Origin: Patiriisocius_A hiemis
GTDB lineage: Bacteria; Bacteroidota; Bacteroidia; Flavobacteriales; Flavobacteriaceae
DNA: 64,000 nt
Direction of reading: 5' to 3'
NCBI RefSeq assembly: GCF_031846325.1
Contig: NZ_JAVRHZ010000001.1
Coordinates: 62,001-126,000 of the forward strand
In this document: positions 43,242-49,485 of the stretch, one piece after another
Layout of the letters: each line of letters starts with the position of its first letter
How positions within the stretch are numbered: position 1 is the first letter of the stretch
Notes under the pieces: model-generated
What the model saw: the letters and a program-made list of their open reading frames with translations, nothing else
What the model was told of the DNA's origin: nothing
Databases searched by the model: none
Made by a program: the position numbers and the translations under genes

Positions 43242-43865
43242 TTATATCTCTCTAGAATTTGCTAGTTTTTCATTTACAATAGTGCGTATTACATCTACAG
43301 CAACTGTATTGTATCTATTAGTTGGAATAATAATATCTGCAAACTCCTTAGTAGGTTCTATAAATTGATTATGCATAGGCTTTAATGTAGTTTGATAGCG
43401 CGCTAAGACTTCGTCAAGATCCCTGCCTCGTTCAGCAATATCTCGCTTTAATCTGCGTATTAAACGCTCATCACTATCTGCATGCACAAAAATTTTAATA
43501 TCAAACAGATCTCTAATTTCTGGATGGGTTAAAATTAAAATACCTTCTACTATTATTACCTTTCTTGGATGTGTTGTTTTTGTTTCTCCAGTTCTGTTGT
43601 GTTCTACAAAAGAATAAACGGGTTGCTCAATAGGTTTGTTGTTTCTAAGCTCTTCAAGATGAGAGACTAATAAATCAAAATCTATAGAATTAGGATGGTC
43701 AAAATTAATTTTAACACGTTCTTCGTAGCTTAAATGTGATGTGTCTTTATAATACGAGTCTTGAGAAATTACGCAGACCTCATCTGCTGGTAATTCTGCT
43801 ACAATTTGATCTACAACAGTAGTTTTACCACATCCCGTTCCTCCTGCAATTCCTATTATGAGCAT
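43242..43865 (-). CDS. udk: Uridine kinase
   Basis: Phosphoribulokinase/uridine-kinase-fold enzyme of 207 aa that phosphorylates uridine and cytidine in pyrimidine salvage. The P-loop is GIAGGTGCGKTTVVDQI (residues ~5-21). Further motifs are SQDSYYKD, NFDHPNSIDFDLL, the base-binding PVYSFVEHNRTGET and the lid RRLKRDIAERGRDLDEVLARY. Length matches Udk. It heads the transcript that continues with the FtsB-like and mutase genes. Confidence 0.95.
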   Translation of the reverse strand: MLIIGIAGGTGCGKTTVVDQIVAELPADEVCVISQDSYYKDTSHLSYEERVKINFDHPNSIDFDLLVSHLEELRNNKPIEQPVYSFVEHNRTGETKTTHPRKVIIVEGILILTHPEIRDLFDIKIFVHADSDERLIRRLKRDIAERGRDLDEVLARYQTTLKPMHNQFIEPTKEFADIIIPTNRYNTVAVDVIRTIVNEKLANSREI

Positions 43866-43943
43866 AGTTTGGAAATTTACACAAAGGTAGGAAATTAGTT
43901 AAGGAGTAGGAAAGGACTTTTTTAAGGTTTTTTAACGCTAAAA

Positions 43944-44399
43944 TTATTTAGAGACTTTAGCAACTTCTTCTTCTGTAACCATTACTTTTTGGGTGTTTCC
44001 CCAGCTATTCATGCTATAGTTTAGCACATCTGCGATTTCTTTATCGCTTAGTCCCATAGGAGTCATAATCCCGTTATATGTTACTCCATTTACTTTGATT
44101 TCTCCTTTTTGTCCATACTTAACCGCATGGATGCTTTCGGTTCTTTTTTCGGTTAACCAATTTGATCCTGCAAGAGGAGGGAAGTTTCCAGGAACTCCTT
44201 TTCCAGTAGGTAAATGACATTGCACACAAAAATCTTTATAAACAACAGCACCGCGTTCTATGCTTTTTTCAAGTGGAGTTTGTTTAACAGAGGTGTTTAC
44301 TGTGTTTTGCCCAATTTTTATGGTTTCTTTTTCTTCTTTTTTTGAATTGTTACACGCAAGTAGGGTTATTGCTACAAGTACTATGATGCTCTTTTTCAT
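43944..44399 (-). CDS. Cytochrome c lipoprotein
   Basis: Protein of 151 aa with a lipoprotein leader ending LLAC (Cys16). A single class I cytochrome c domain carries the heme motif CVQCH (in YKDFCVQCHLPTGKG), with a distal methionine in GIMTPMGLSDKEIADVLNY. It begins seven bases after the stop of the sugar-dehydrogenase-like gene. The pairing suggests that it accepts electrons from that dehydrogenase, as seen for PQQ-type sugar dehydrogenases; that is inference. Confidence 0.9.
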   Translation of the reverse strand: MKKSIIVLVAITLLACNNSKKEEKETIKIGQNTVNTSVKQTPLEKSIERGAVVYKDFCVQCHLPTGKGVPGNFPPLAGSNWLTEKRTESIHAVKYGQKGEIKVNGVTYNGIMTPMGLSDKEIADVLNYSMNSWGNTQKVMVTEEEVAKVSK

Positions 44400-44406
44400 G
44401 TTTATT

Positions 44407-45522
44407 CTAATTTGGAACTATTTTTACAATACCTTGACCTTCAATTCCTATGTAAATATACCCATCAGGGCCTTGTTTTACATTACGAACCCTTCCAACA
44501 TCTTCGGCTATTTTTTGACGGTCAATTACTTTATTTCCTTCTAGTTTTACTAGTTCAACATAGTTAAATTTTAAAGAGCCAACTAGTAAATGGTTTTTCC
44601 AGTCTGGATACTTATTTCCTGTTACAAAGGTCATTCCGCAGGGAGCAATAGAAGGTGTCCAGTAGTAAACAGGCTGCTCCATTCCTTCTTTTTTAGTGAT
44701 TTCAGTAAACTTACTACCACTATAATTAATACCATACGAAATTACCGGCCATCCATAGTTAATTCCTTTTTTAACAATATTTATTTCATCACCGCCTTTT
44801 GGTCCGTGTTCATGAATCCAGATTTCACCTGTTTGTGGGTGTTTGTCCATTCCTTGTGGGTTTCTATTTCCGTAGGTGTAAATTGCTGTTTTAGCATCTT
44901 TAACATCCACAAAAGGGTTGTCCTCTGGAATACGACCATCATCATACAAACGATAAATTTTACCACCATCCCTGGTAATGTCTTGAGGATTTACATCACG
45001 AGCACCTCGCTCTCCAATAGAGAAATATAGATAACCGTCATTGTCAAACTCGATTCTAGAGCCAAAATGTTGACCTCTAGTTGTATTAGGAGTTGCTTTA
45101 TACAATTGTTCAATATCTACAAGCGAATTATCTTGTAATTTGCATCTAATTAAAGCTGTATTCCCTCCAGACCCTTCGCCTTCACTAGAAGCGTATGTTA
45201 TATAGAGCCAACCATTATTTTTATAGTCTGGGTGTACTTCAATATCAAGCAATCCACCTTGACCACGATTATATACCTCTGGAACATTGGCAATATTTGT
45301 TTTGGTTCCATTTTTAAAATGAATGAGCTCGCCGCTTTTTTCTGTAATAAGTATACTGCCATCTGGCAGCCATGTCATCCCCCAAGGATTGCTTAAATCT
45401 TCGACAACAGTTTCTATACTATAGTCTCTGGTTTCGGTATTGAGAGCGACATCCTTTTTCTTTTGTGGCGCATTACAAGAAAAGAGAAGCGTAATTAATG
45501 CAAGCAGATATAAAGATTTCAT
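44407..45522 (-). CDS. PQQ-type soluble sugar (aldose/sorbosone) dehydrogenase, lipoprotein
   Basis: Six-bladed beta-propeller protein of 371 aa with lipoprotein leader ending LLFSC (Cys16). It matches the glucose/sorbosone dehydrogenase family: LSNPWGMTWLPDGSILITEKSG, GQGGLLDIEVHPDY, the FGSRIEFDNDGYLYFSIGERG block, TYGNRNPQGMDKHPQTGEIW and EHGPKGGDEIN with catalytic His. Members use PQQ and calcium to oxidise aldoses in the periplasm. Adjacent cytochrome c would be the electron acceptor. No PQQ synthesis genes are in this window. Confidence 0.9.
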   Translation of the reverse strand: MKSLYLLALITLLFSCNAPQKKKDVALNTETRDYSIETVVEDLSNPWGMTWLPDGSILITEKSGELIHFKNGTKTNIANVPEVYNRGQGGLLDIEVHPDYKNNGWLYITYASSEGEGSGGNTALIRCKLQDNSLVDIEQLYKATPNTTRGQHFGSRIEFDNDGYLYFSIGERGARDVNPQDITRDGGKIYRLYDDGRIPEDNPFVDVKDAKTAIYTYGNRNPQGMDKHPQTGEIWIHEHGPKGGDEINIVKKGINYGWPVISYGINYSGSKFTEITKKEGMEQPVYYWTPSIAPCGMTFVTGNKYPDWKNHLLVGSLKFNYVELVKLEGNKVIDRQKIAEDVGRVRNVKQGPDGYIYIGIEGQGIVKIVPN

Positions 45523-45742
45523 CGTACTGTTTTAATTTTAAAATTACAAAAAAGAGTAGGGAGTAGGAAGGCTTTTATAATGTTTTAACTAACTTTTATT
45601 CTATACGTGGTAATGTGCTTTAGGTTTAGAAGATGTGAGTTTAATTTAATATCATGTGCTTTGTAAAAGATAAGTTGTGTGTTTAAGCAACCAAATCACA
45701 GAAAAATACTAGAGTAATTTACAAAGTAATTGTTATCTGCTT

Positions 45743-46303
45743 TTATTCTTCCTTTTTTATAGTTGGAGTTAATTTTTTTAAAGGTCGTTTTAATTTTTGA
45801 TACTTCTCAGGCATTTGAAGAAAAGGTTCAATTGTAAAACTAAATTTACTCTCACCGTTAAAAACCCAATAGTTTCCTTTTAAACTCCCGTCACTAGTTT
45901 TTGTGTTATGTTGTGGAATATGATTAATCGAAAATTGATTTTTATTTTCATTATACCAAATCCCTAAGTTTCTTAAATCTTCTTCTTTTGAATAACTTAG
46001 AATTAAATGCGGTTTAATTGTGTTTTTTATAGATGTATAGTCAAAACTCTTAACAGGAAAACTATCTAGCTCTTTAGACCAAGTTGTGTTTCCTTTTTTT
46101 AAATCAAGCAATTTATTCCATTGGTCTAAGACTAATAGGCTATCTTTTTCTGTTTGTATAATTGAAAATAGGTCTTCTTGAATAATTTCAATTTCTTTAT
46201 TCTCAGGGTAAATTGTAATGGTCGTTTTATCAGCGGCAATTTTACCGTCTTCAATTCCAAAAAAGGAAGTTAGAGCAAAGAATATTATTTTTATTTGTTC
46301 CAT
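45743..46303 (-). CDS. Hypothetical protein, unknown function
   Basis: Protein of 186 aa with an N-terminal hydrophobic stretch (residues ~3-16, IKIIFFALTSFFGI) that may be a signal peptide. It has no known motif. The mature part alternates beta-type and charged segments, with a conserved-looking NYWVFNGESKFSFTIEP near 145-160 and a basic C-terminus. It lies just beyond the array of palindromic elements and has the same orientation as those cassette genes, so it may belong to the array. Not recognised. Confidence 0.65.
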   Translation of the reverse strand: MEQIKIIFFALTSFFGIEDGKIAADKTTITIYPENKEIEIIQEDLFSIIQTEKDSLLVLDQWNKLLDLKKGNTTWSKELDSFPVKSFDYTSIKNTIKPHLILSYSKEEDLRNLGIWYNENKNQFSINHIPQHNTKTSDGSLKGNYWVFNGESKFSFTIEPFLQMPEKYQKLKRPLKKLTPTIKKEE

Positions 46304-46337
46304 CTGTCACTATATCAATTAAGTTTTTTACTGCTTG

Positions 46338-46372
46338 CAGTTAACAGTTAACAGTTAACAGTTAACAGTTAA
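46338..46372. repeat. Short tandem repeat, five copies of CAGTTAA
   Basis: A perfect 7-base unit is repeated five times without spacers between the 186-aa gene and the parE stop. It sits inside the decayed palindromic element described at 46373-46418. Likely variable in copy number. Confidence 0.95.
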
Positions 46373-46418
46373 GACTAAGAGTAACTGCATTGCTTATAGC
46401 CATTGTTGGGTGTAATTT
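46373..46418 (-). repeat. Partial attC-like element (D), next to parE
   Basis: Read on the minus strand, ACCCAAC directly after the parE stop fits the integron core RYYYAAC exactly and continues AATGGCTATAAGC. The opposite arm is not recognisable, having been replaced by the CAGTTAA repeats. The element is shorter and more decayed than copies A, B and C. Confidence 0.4.
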
Positions 46419-46718
46419 TTATTCGGCCATCCTATTTTTCAAATCCATTCTTTCGTGTAATATTCTTATAAGTTCAATTCGATTATTTGATGTTTGCTGG
46501 TAAAATATTATATGTTTTCCAGATTTGAGTCCAAGTAGAGTTTCACTAATTTCGATATATTCTTTTCCTATATCCGGATTATCTCCAATTCCGTTACAAG
46601 CCATTTTAACTGTAGCATAATACTTGTCGGCTTGTTTTTCAGACCACTTTTCGAAAGTGTAGTCCCAAATGCTATTTAAGTCTTCAATGGCTTTTTGTCT
46701 TAATATAACTTTAGCCAT
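46419..46718 (-). CDS. parE: ParE-family toxin
   Basis: Protein of 99 aa with the RelE/ParE fold: LRQKAIEDLNSIWDYTFEKWSEKQADKYYATV at the N-terminus, IGKEYIEISETLLGLKSGKHIIFYQ in the middle and IELIRILHERMDLKNRM at the end (the H-E-R-M-D segment is family-typical). ParE toxins poison DNA gyrase. The gene follows parD with an eight-base overlap. The pair forms a complete-looking type II toxin-antitoxin module bracketed by attC-like palindromes. Confidence 0.92.
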   Translation of the reverse strand: MAKVILRQKAIEDLNSIWDYTFEKWSEKQADKYYATVKMACNGIGDNPDIGKEYIEISETLLGLKSGKHIIFYQQTSNNRIELIRILHERMDLKNRMAE

Positions 46719-46959
46719 TCTTTCTTTTATCAGCTTTTAGTCTTTTCAGATTTTCATCAAAATCAAAATCCTCAACTACCGGGCTATTCAATCCTTCCTG
46801 AATAGCATTCCGTAATGCGATTGCTTTACTTTCTTCGTTTTCCAAAAGTCGTAGTCCTGCTCTTATTACTTCACTAACGTTTTTATAACGTCCAGCTGAA
46901 ACTTGAGTACTTACAAATTGGTCAAAATAGTTTCCGAGTGATATGGATGTATTCTTCAT
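46711..46959 (-). CDS. parD: ParD-family antitoxin
   Basis: Protein of 82 aa with the ribbon-helix-helix DNA-binding N-terminus SISLGNYFDQFVSTQVSAGRYKNVSEVIRAGLRLLE (residues ~5-40), then an acidic C-terminal toxin-binding tail (VEDFDFDENLKRL). It neutralises ParE and should repress the operon through the 19-base palindrome at 46978-46996. The ATG is 15 bases from the nearest edge of the predicted -7 element, giving a very short leader. Confidence 0.93.
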   Translation of the reverse strand: MKNTSISLGNYFDQFVSTQVSAGRYKNVSEVIRAGLRLLENEESKAIALRNAIQEGLNSPVVEDFDFDENLKRLKADKRKNG

Positions 46960-46973
46960 TTTTAAATTTTAAT

Positions 46974-46981
46974 CAAATTTA
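46974..46981 (-). promoter_or_regulatory. -7 promoter element of parDE
   Basis: On the minus strand TAAATTTG fits TAnnTTTG exactly. TTTG lies 20 bases further upstream (-33). The element is overlapped by the palindrome at 46978-46996. Confidence 0.65.
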
Positions 46982-46996
46982 CCAAAAATTGGTAAA
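46978..46996. promoter_or_regulatory. ParD operator (inverted repeat)
   Basis: TTTACCAA-AAA-TTGGTAAA is a perfect 8-base inverted repeat that overlaps the -7 element and the spacer of the parDE promoter, an ideal place for autorepression by the ParD ribbon-helix-helix dimer. Confidence 0.7.
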
Positions 46997-47026
46997 ATTT
47001 CCAAAACCAGCTCATTTTTCAAATTC

Positions 47027-47198
47027 TACACAACTACGGTCTTGTGTATGATTTACTTCGTCAGTTCGAGGCATTTGCCTCTCGTGTCGTTGCGTGTTTT
47101 AGCAACTAATTCAGTAAAAAAAAACCGAATAGAAAGTCCGCTAGGGCTTACCTAAGTAGGCTAGGGCTAGCAATGAATTATACACGTTGTTACAACTG
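47027..47198 (-). repeat. attC-like imperfect palindrome (A)
   Basis: The outer arms GTGTATGATT (47044-47053) and AATTATACAC (47176-47185) pair over ten positions with one wobble. They are flanked by ACGGTCTT on one side and GTTGTTAC on the other, both shared with copies B and C. The interior holds a small GAGGC/GCCTC hairpin near 47068-47082. It fills the space between the 149-aa gene and the parDE promoter. Confidence 0.6.
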
Positions 47199-47203
47199 GC
47201 AAT

Positions 47204-47653
47204 TTATTCAAGTGGAGATTCAGTTTTAGTTTGATTGTTTATAATAGGTTTTATCCTCATAATAATCCAATAACCAATTATTAATCCAATAAAGGAAAAT
47301 ATCAAATCATTCTTATCAAACACATTATTTCCACCTAAATTATGGATTTTCAATTCTTGTGTTGAGACATATATTCCCGTTAATACCAACGCAATTATGT
47401 AAATAAATTTTGATTTTAATTGATGTTTAACTTTCAGTTTATCGTTAATTATCAATCCAATTCCGGTTAAGGTTAGCGTTCCAATTATAGCTTCAAAAAA
47501 ATTTGGTATTGAGAGTAATATTAATTTAAAAAATTCAGGTGATTCACTTTCCAAAATACTTGGTCTAATGTATTTTAAAAGAATAAAAATTGGAATTATT
47601 ATTAGTTCAACACGAGCTAATTTCATTATATCCTTCATTTTTTCGTTCATCAA
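47204..47653 (-). CDS. Four-helix membrane protein, cassette gene
   Basis: Protein of 149 aa with four hydrophobic segments (residues ~10-28, 42-68, 80-98 and 118-137). The last region, NVFDKNDLIFSFIGLIIGYWI, resembles the C-terminal motif of VanZ-like proteins (an Asp-rich turn followed by a Gly-containing helix), but the rest is too diverged to be sure. The ATG at 47650 (second Met) is an alternative. It is the only gene between palindromic elements A and B. Function unknown. Confidence 0.68.
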   Translation of the reverse strand: MMNEKMKDIMKLARVELIIIPIFILLKYIRPSILESESPEFFKLILLSIPNFFEAIIGTLTLTGIGLIINDKLKVKHQLKSKFIYIIALVLTGIYVSTQELKIHNLGGNNVFDKNDLIFSFIGLIIGYWIIMRIKPIINNQTKTESPLE

Positions 47654-47667
47654 ATTCTCTGCTTCTT

Positions 47668-47798
47668 GCTAACGGTCTTGTATATGAAAAGTAGCGGATT
47701 TTTAGTACTAACTCTTCTGTTTATAACTGGCTTCTAATTTATTTTGTTTAAGCGTCTAAATCGCTATTTTTTATATACGTTGTTGTAAGCTAGCTTTT
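47668..47798 (-). repeat. attC-like imperfect palindrome (B)
   Basis: The clearest copy. The arm at 47680-47701 (beginning GTATATGAAAAG) pairs with the arm at 47758-47778 (ending TTTATATAC) over 21 positions, with two G-T wobbles and one unpaired G. Ends are ACGGTCTT on the left and ACGTTGTTGTAA on the right, as in copies A and C. It separates the 149-aa gene from the reductase gene. Confidence 0.7.
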
Positions 47799-47800
47799 TT

Positions 47801-48346
47801 TTAATTCGTATATTTTAATACTGTTATTCCGCATTCATAAGCTTTAGCATTTCTCAACTTCAATTCAGTTTTATAATTAGTTTTCTGAAATATTGGCATT
47901 CCGTTACCTAATATCGAAGGGTTAATGAAAAAATAATATTCATCAATCAAATTTTCTTTTATTAGAGATGAAACAAATTCTCCACCACCATAAGCTATGA
48001 TGTCATTTCCTGTTGAGGATTTTAATTCTCGTATCTTATCTGCTAAATCTCCCTTTTCCAATAAGGTATTTTCCCATTCCGTGTTTTCAAGTGTTTTTGT
48101 AAAAACTATCTTCTTTGAACTATTAATTTTATTAGCACCTTCTAAATCTTTGTTAGATTTCCAATGTGTAATAAATCCTTCAGCAAGTTTTCGTCCTAAT
48201 ACAATAGTGTCAGTCGATTCTGTTATTTCTTTGACGAAGTTCTTTAGTTCTTCATCCCAATTCCAAATCATCCAGTCCATTTCTCCGTTTGGACCAGAAA
48301 TGAATCCGTCAATTGAGAGTTGAATTTGAAGTTTTAATTTTCTCAT
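47801..48346 (-). CDS. RibD C-terminal / dihydrofolate-reductase-fold protein, cassette gene
   Basis: Protein of 181 aa of the RibD_C family. The N-terminal KLKLQIQLSIDGFISGPNGEMDWM corresponds to the substrate/NADPH site start, DTIVLGRKLAEGFITHW to the first nucleotide loop, and DIIAYGGGEFVSSLIKENLIDEYYFFINP to the glycine-rich NADPH motif. Stand-alone proteins of this kind (YyaP/YwjB-like) are often annotated as dihydrofolate reductases, but their substrates are unknown. It is the only gene between elements B and C and has the same orientation as the other cassette genes. Confidence 0.87.
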   Translation of the reverse strand: MRKLKLQIQLSIDGFISGPNGEMDWMIWNWDEELKNFVKEITESTDTIVLGRKLAEGFITHWKSNKDLEGANKINSSKKIVFTKTLENTEWENTLLEKGDLADKIRELKSSTGNDIIAYGGGEFVSSLIKENLIDEYYFFINPSILGNGMPIFQKTNYKTELKLRNAKAYECGITVLKYTN

Positions 48347-48387
48347 TTTACTATTTTTATTTTGTGTACGATGCTTTTTTCAGCTTG

Positions 48388-48609
48388 CACACAACGGTTT
48401 TGTATAACGTTTGTGGCGGTTTTGCGGCTTCAGATTCGGAAGCTGGTTGCCAAAGGCAAGCAAGCAGCAGCGGAGCTGCGTGAGAATCAGAAGTTACGGC
48501 AAAGCCCTTTACTTATACGTTCCGATAAAGGTATGTTTTTTTTGTTGGATTTAATTTCAAGCTAGCATCAAGGCTAGCCATAAGGCGTTATGCGTTGTTG
48601 TACAACGTT
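48388..48609 (-). repeat. attC-like imperfect palindrome (C)
   Basis: The outer arms near 48402-48416 (GTATAACG...) and 48577-48593 (...CGTTATGC) pair over ~15 positions with wobbles, with a nested arm CTTCAGATTC (48428-48437) / GAATCAGAAG (48484-48493). Left end ACAACGGTTTTG and right end GTTGTTGTACAACG match the other copies. At ~220 bases it is longer than usual attC sites. An open frame at 48362-48565 runs through it but is only a by-product of the repeat. Confidence 0.6.
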
Positions 48610-48750
48610 TTTTTACGTTTTGTTTAATTCGCTTATCAACATCACATTGTGACCTCAACCCCTCGTTTCCATTACATTCCTCTCAATATCGAAATTTTTT
48701 AATGTTGACAACTGTGAATAACTCAAAAATGAGTGCCTTGGTTTATTGTG

Positions 48751-48758
48751 TATCTTTG
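48751..48758 (+). promoter_or_regulatory. -7 promoter element of the small transcript in cassette 4
   Basis: TATCTTTG is a perfect TAnnTTTG match; no TTG is found at the -33 distance. It lies upstream of a small ORF at 48932 and a terminator at 49047-49076, so it could start a transcript of ~310 bases. Confidence 0.45.
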
Positions 48759-48931
48759 TAACAAAGCCTTAACTCAAAAAGATTTTTTGCTGTTAAGTGT
48801 TCTTAAAGTTCTTTAGAATATTTATTGAAAATTATATCTCTGTAGAAGTATTAACTTAAAACTAAAACTATGAAGCAATAGGTGAAAACTCTCGACCTAT
48901 CAACTGAGAGATTAATAAATACTCAATTTAA

Positions 48932-49036
48932 ATGAGTAAAATTAGTAGAAGGCGCCCATGGTGGGAAGTCTATAAAAAACAGATAAAACTTGTCATTGAG
49001 GTGGCAGTAAGCTTTATCAAAACTATTTTATTATAG
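48932..49036 (+). CDS. Candidate small protein of 34 aa, basic then hydrophobic
   Basis: Short ORF starting MSKISRRRPWWEVYKKQ, followed by a hydrophobic stretch IKLVIEVAVSFIKTILL to the stop. This pattern is typical of small membrane-targeting peptides, including some type I toxins. A perfect -7 element lies ~180 bases upstream and a good terminator starts 10 bases after the stop. The leader contains a hairpin (CTCTC/GAGAG around 48890-48910). No family is recognised; the transcript could equally be non-coding. The rest of 48610-49410 shows no other convincing gene; an ORF at 49234 is interrupted by a stop at 49297. Confidence 0.4.
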   Translation: MSKISRRRPWWEVYKKQIKLVIEVAVSFIKTILL

Positions 49037-49046
49037 TCAAAACCCT

Positions 49047-49076
49047 CCTGACCAAAGTGGCAGGTAGTATTTTTTT
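49047..49076 (+). terminator. Rho-independent terminator of the small transcript
   Basis: CCTG-A-CCA / TGG-CAGG forms a seven-pair stem with a one-base bulge and a three-base loop, followed by TAGTA and seven T. Confidence 0.6.
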
Positions 49077-49233
49077 AATCAGAGGAGTAATTTGTCAGAG
49101 AGTTGCTCCTCTAAATTTAAATACAGATTTGTTTTGACAAGACAAATATACTATACAAAAAGGTACCAATAATAATAAACCTTGTTAAAATTCTCATTGA
49201 GATGTTAATGACCAATAAAATATAGAACTTACT

Positions 49234-49461
49234 ATGAACGATGATGAACTATCATTTGAAGCTATTCATAGAAAATTTATAGAACAAACTACTGACTAAT
49301 CTGATAAAGTTAAGAATAAAATAAAACAGTGCTATTCTGAGTTAAAAGATTCTGTAGAACATCCTTTTCAATTCTATTTATTTTTGTTCTTCTTCACTCA
49401 TCTTTTTATTATATGTTGTACAACACGTTATATAAACATATATTGTAGCGTTATCCTGTAA
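49234..49461 (+). pseudogene. Possible interrupted ORF at the edge of the cassette region
   Basis: An ATG at 49234 opens MNDDELSFEAIHRKFIEQTT and is stopped by TAA at 49297. The same frame then stays open for 53 further codons to 49461, first with charged residues (SDKVKNKIKQCYSELKDSVE), then hydrophobic. This could be a gene broken by one point mutation, but no homologue is recognised and the last part overlaps palindromic sequence. Weak evidence. Confidence 0.25.
49412..49440 (-). repeat. Partial attC-like end (E)
   Basis: TTGTACAACACGTTATATAA resembles the end of element C (TTGTACAACAACGCATAACG on its other strand). It closes the right edge of the cassette region, before the amidohydrolase operon. 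Confidence 0.4.
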
Positions 49462-49480
49462 CCATAACCGGATAACGCTA
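49446..49480 (-). terminator. Perfect 11-base hairpin after the amidohydrolase gene
   Basis: TAGCGTTATCC at 49446-49456 and GGATAACGCTA at 49470-49480 pair perfectly around a 13-base loop. It lies five bases after the stop codon of the minus-strand gene at 49486. No T-run follows, so it may be an mRNA-end hairpin or part of element E. Confidence 0.55.
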
Positions 49481-49485
49481 TATAT

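Noticed and set aside
46338..46372. CRISPR-like repeat
   Set aside because: The 7-base units are contiguous without spacers, and no cas gene is present.
48362..48565. 67-codon frame within palindromic element C
   Set aside because: Composition follows the repeat arms, there is no start-region support, and it overlaps nested inverted repeats.
48868..48931. Possible lanthipeptide-type leader (KTLDLSTERLIN) read from 48868
   Set aside because: Stop codons interrupt the frame right after the ATG and again before any core peptide, and no modification enzyme is nearby.
49081..49112. AGAGGAG/CTCCTCT hairpin as a second terminator
   Set aside because: No T-run follows on either strand; the structure at 49047-49076 is the better terminator.
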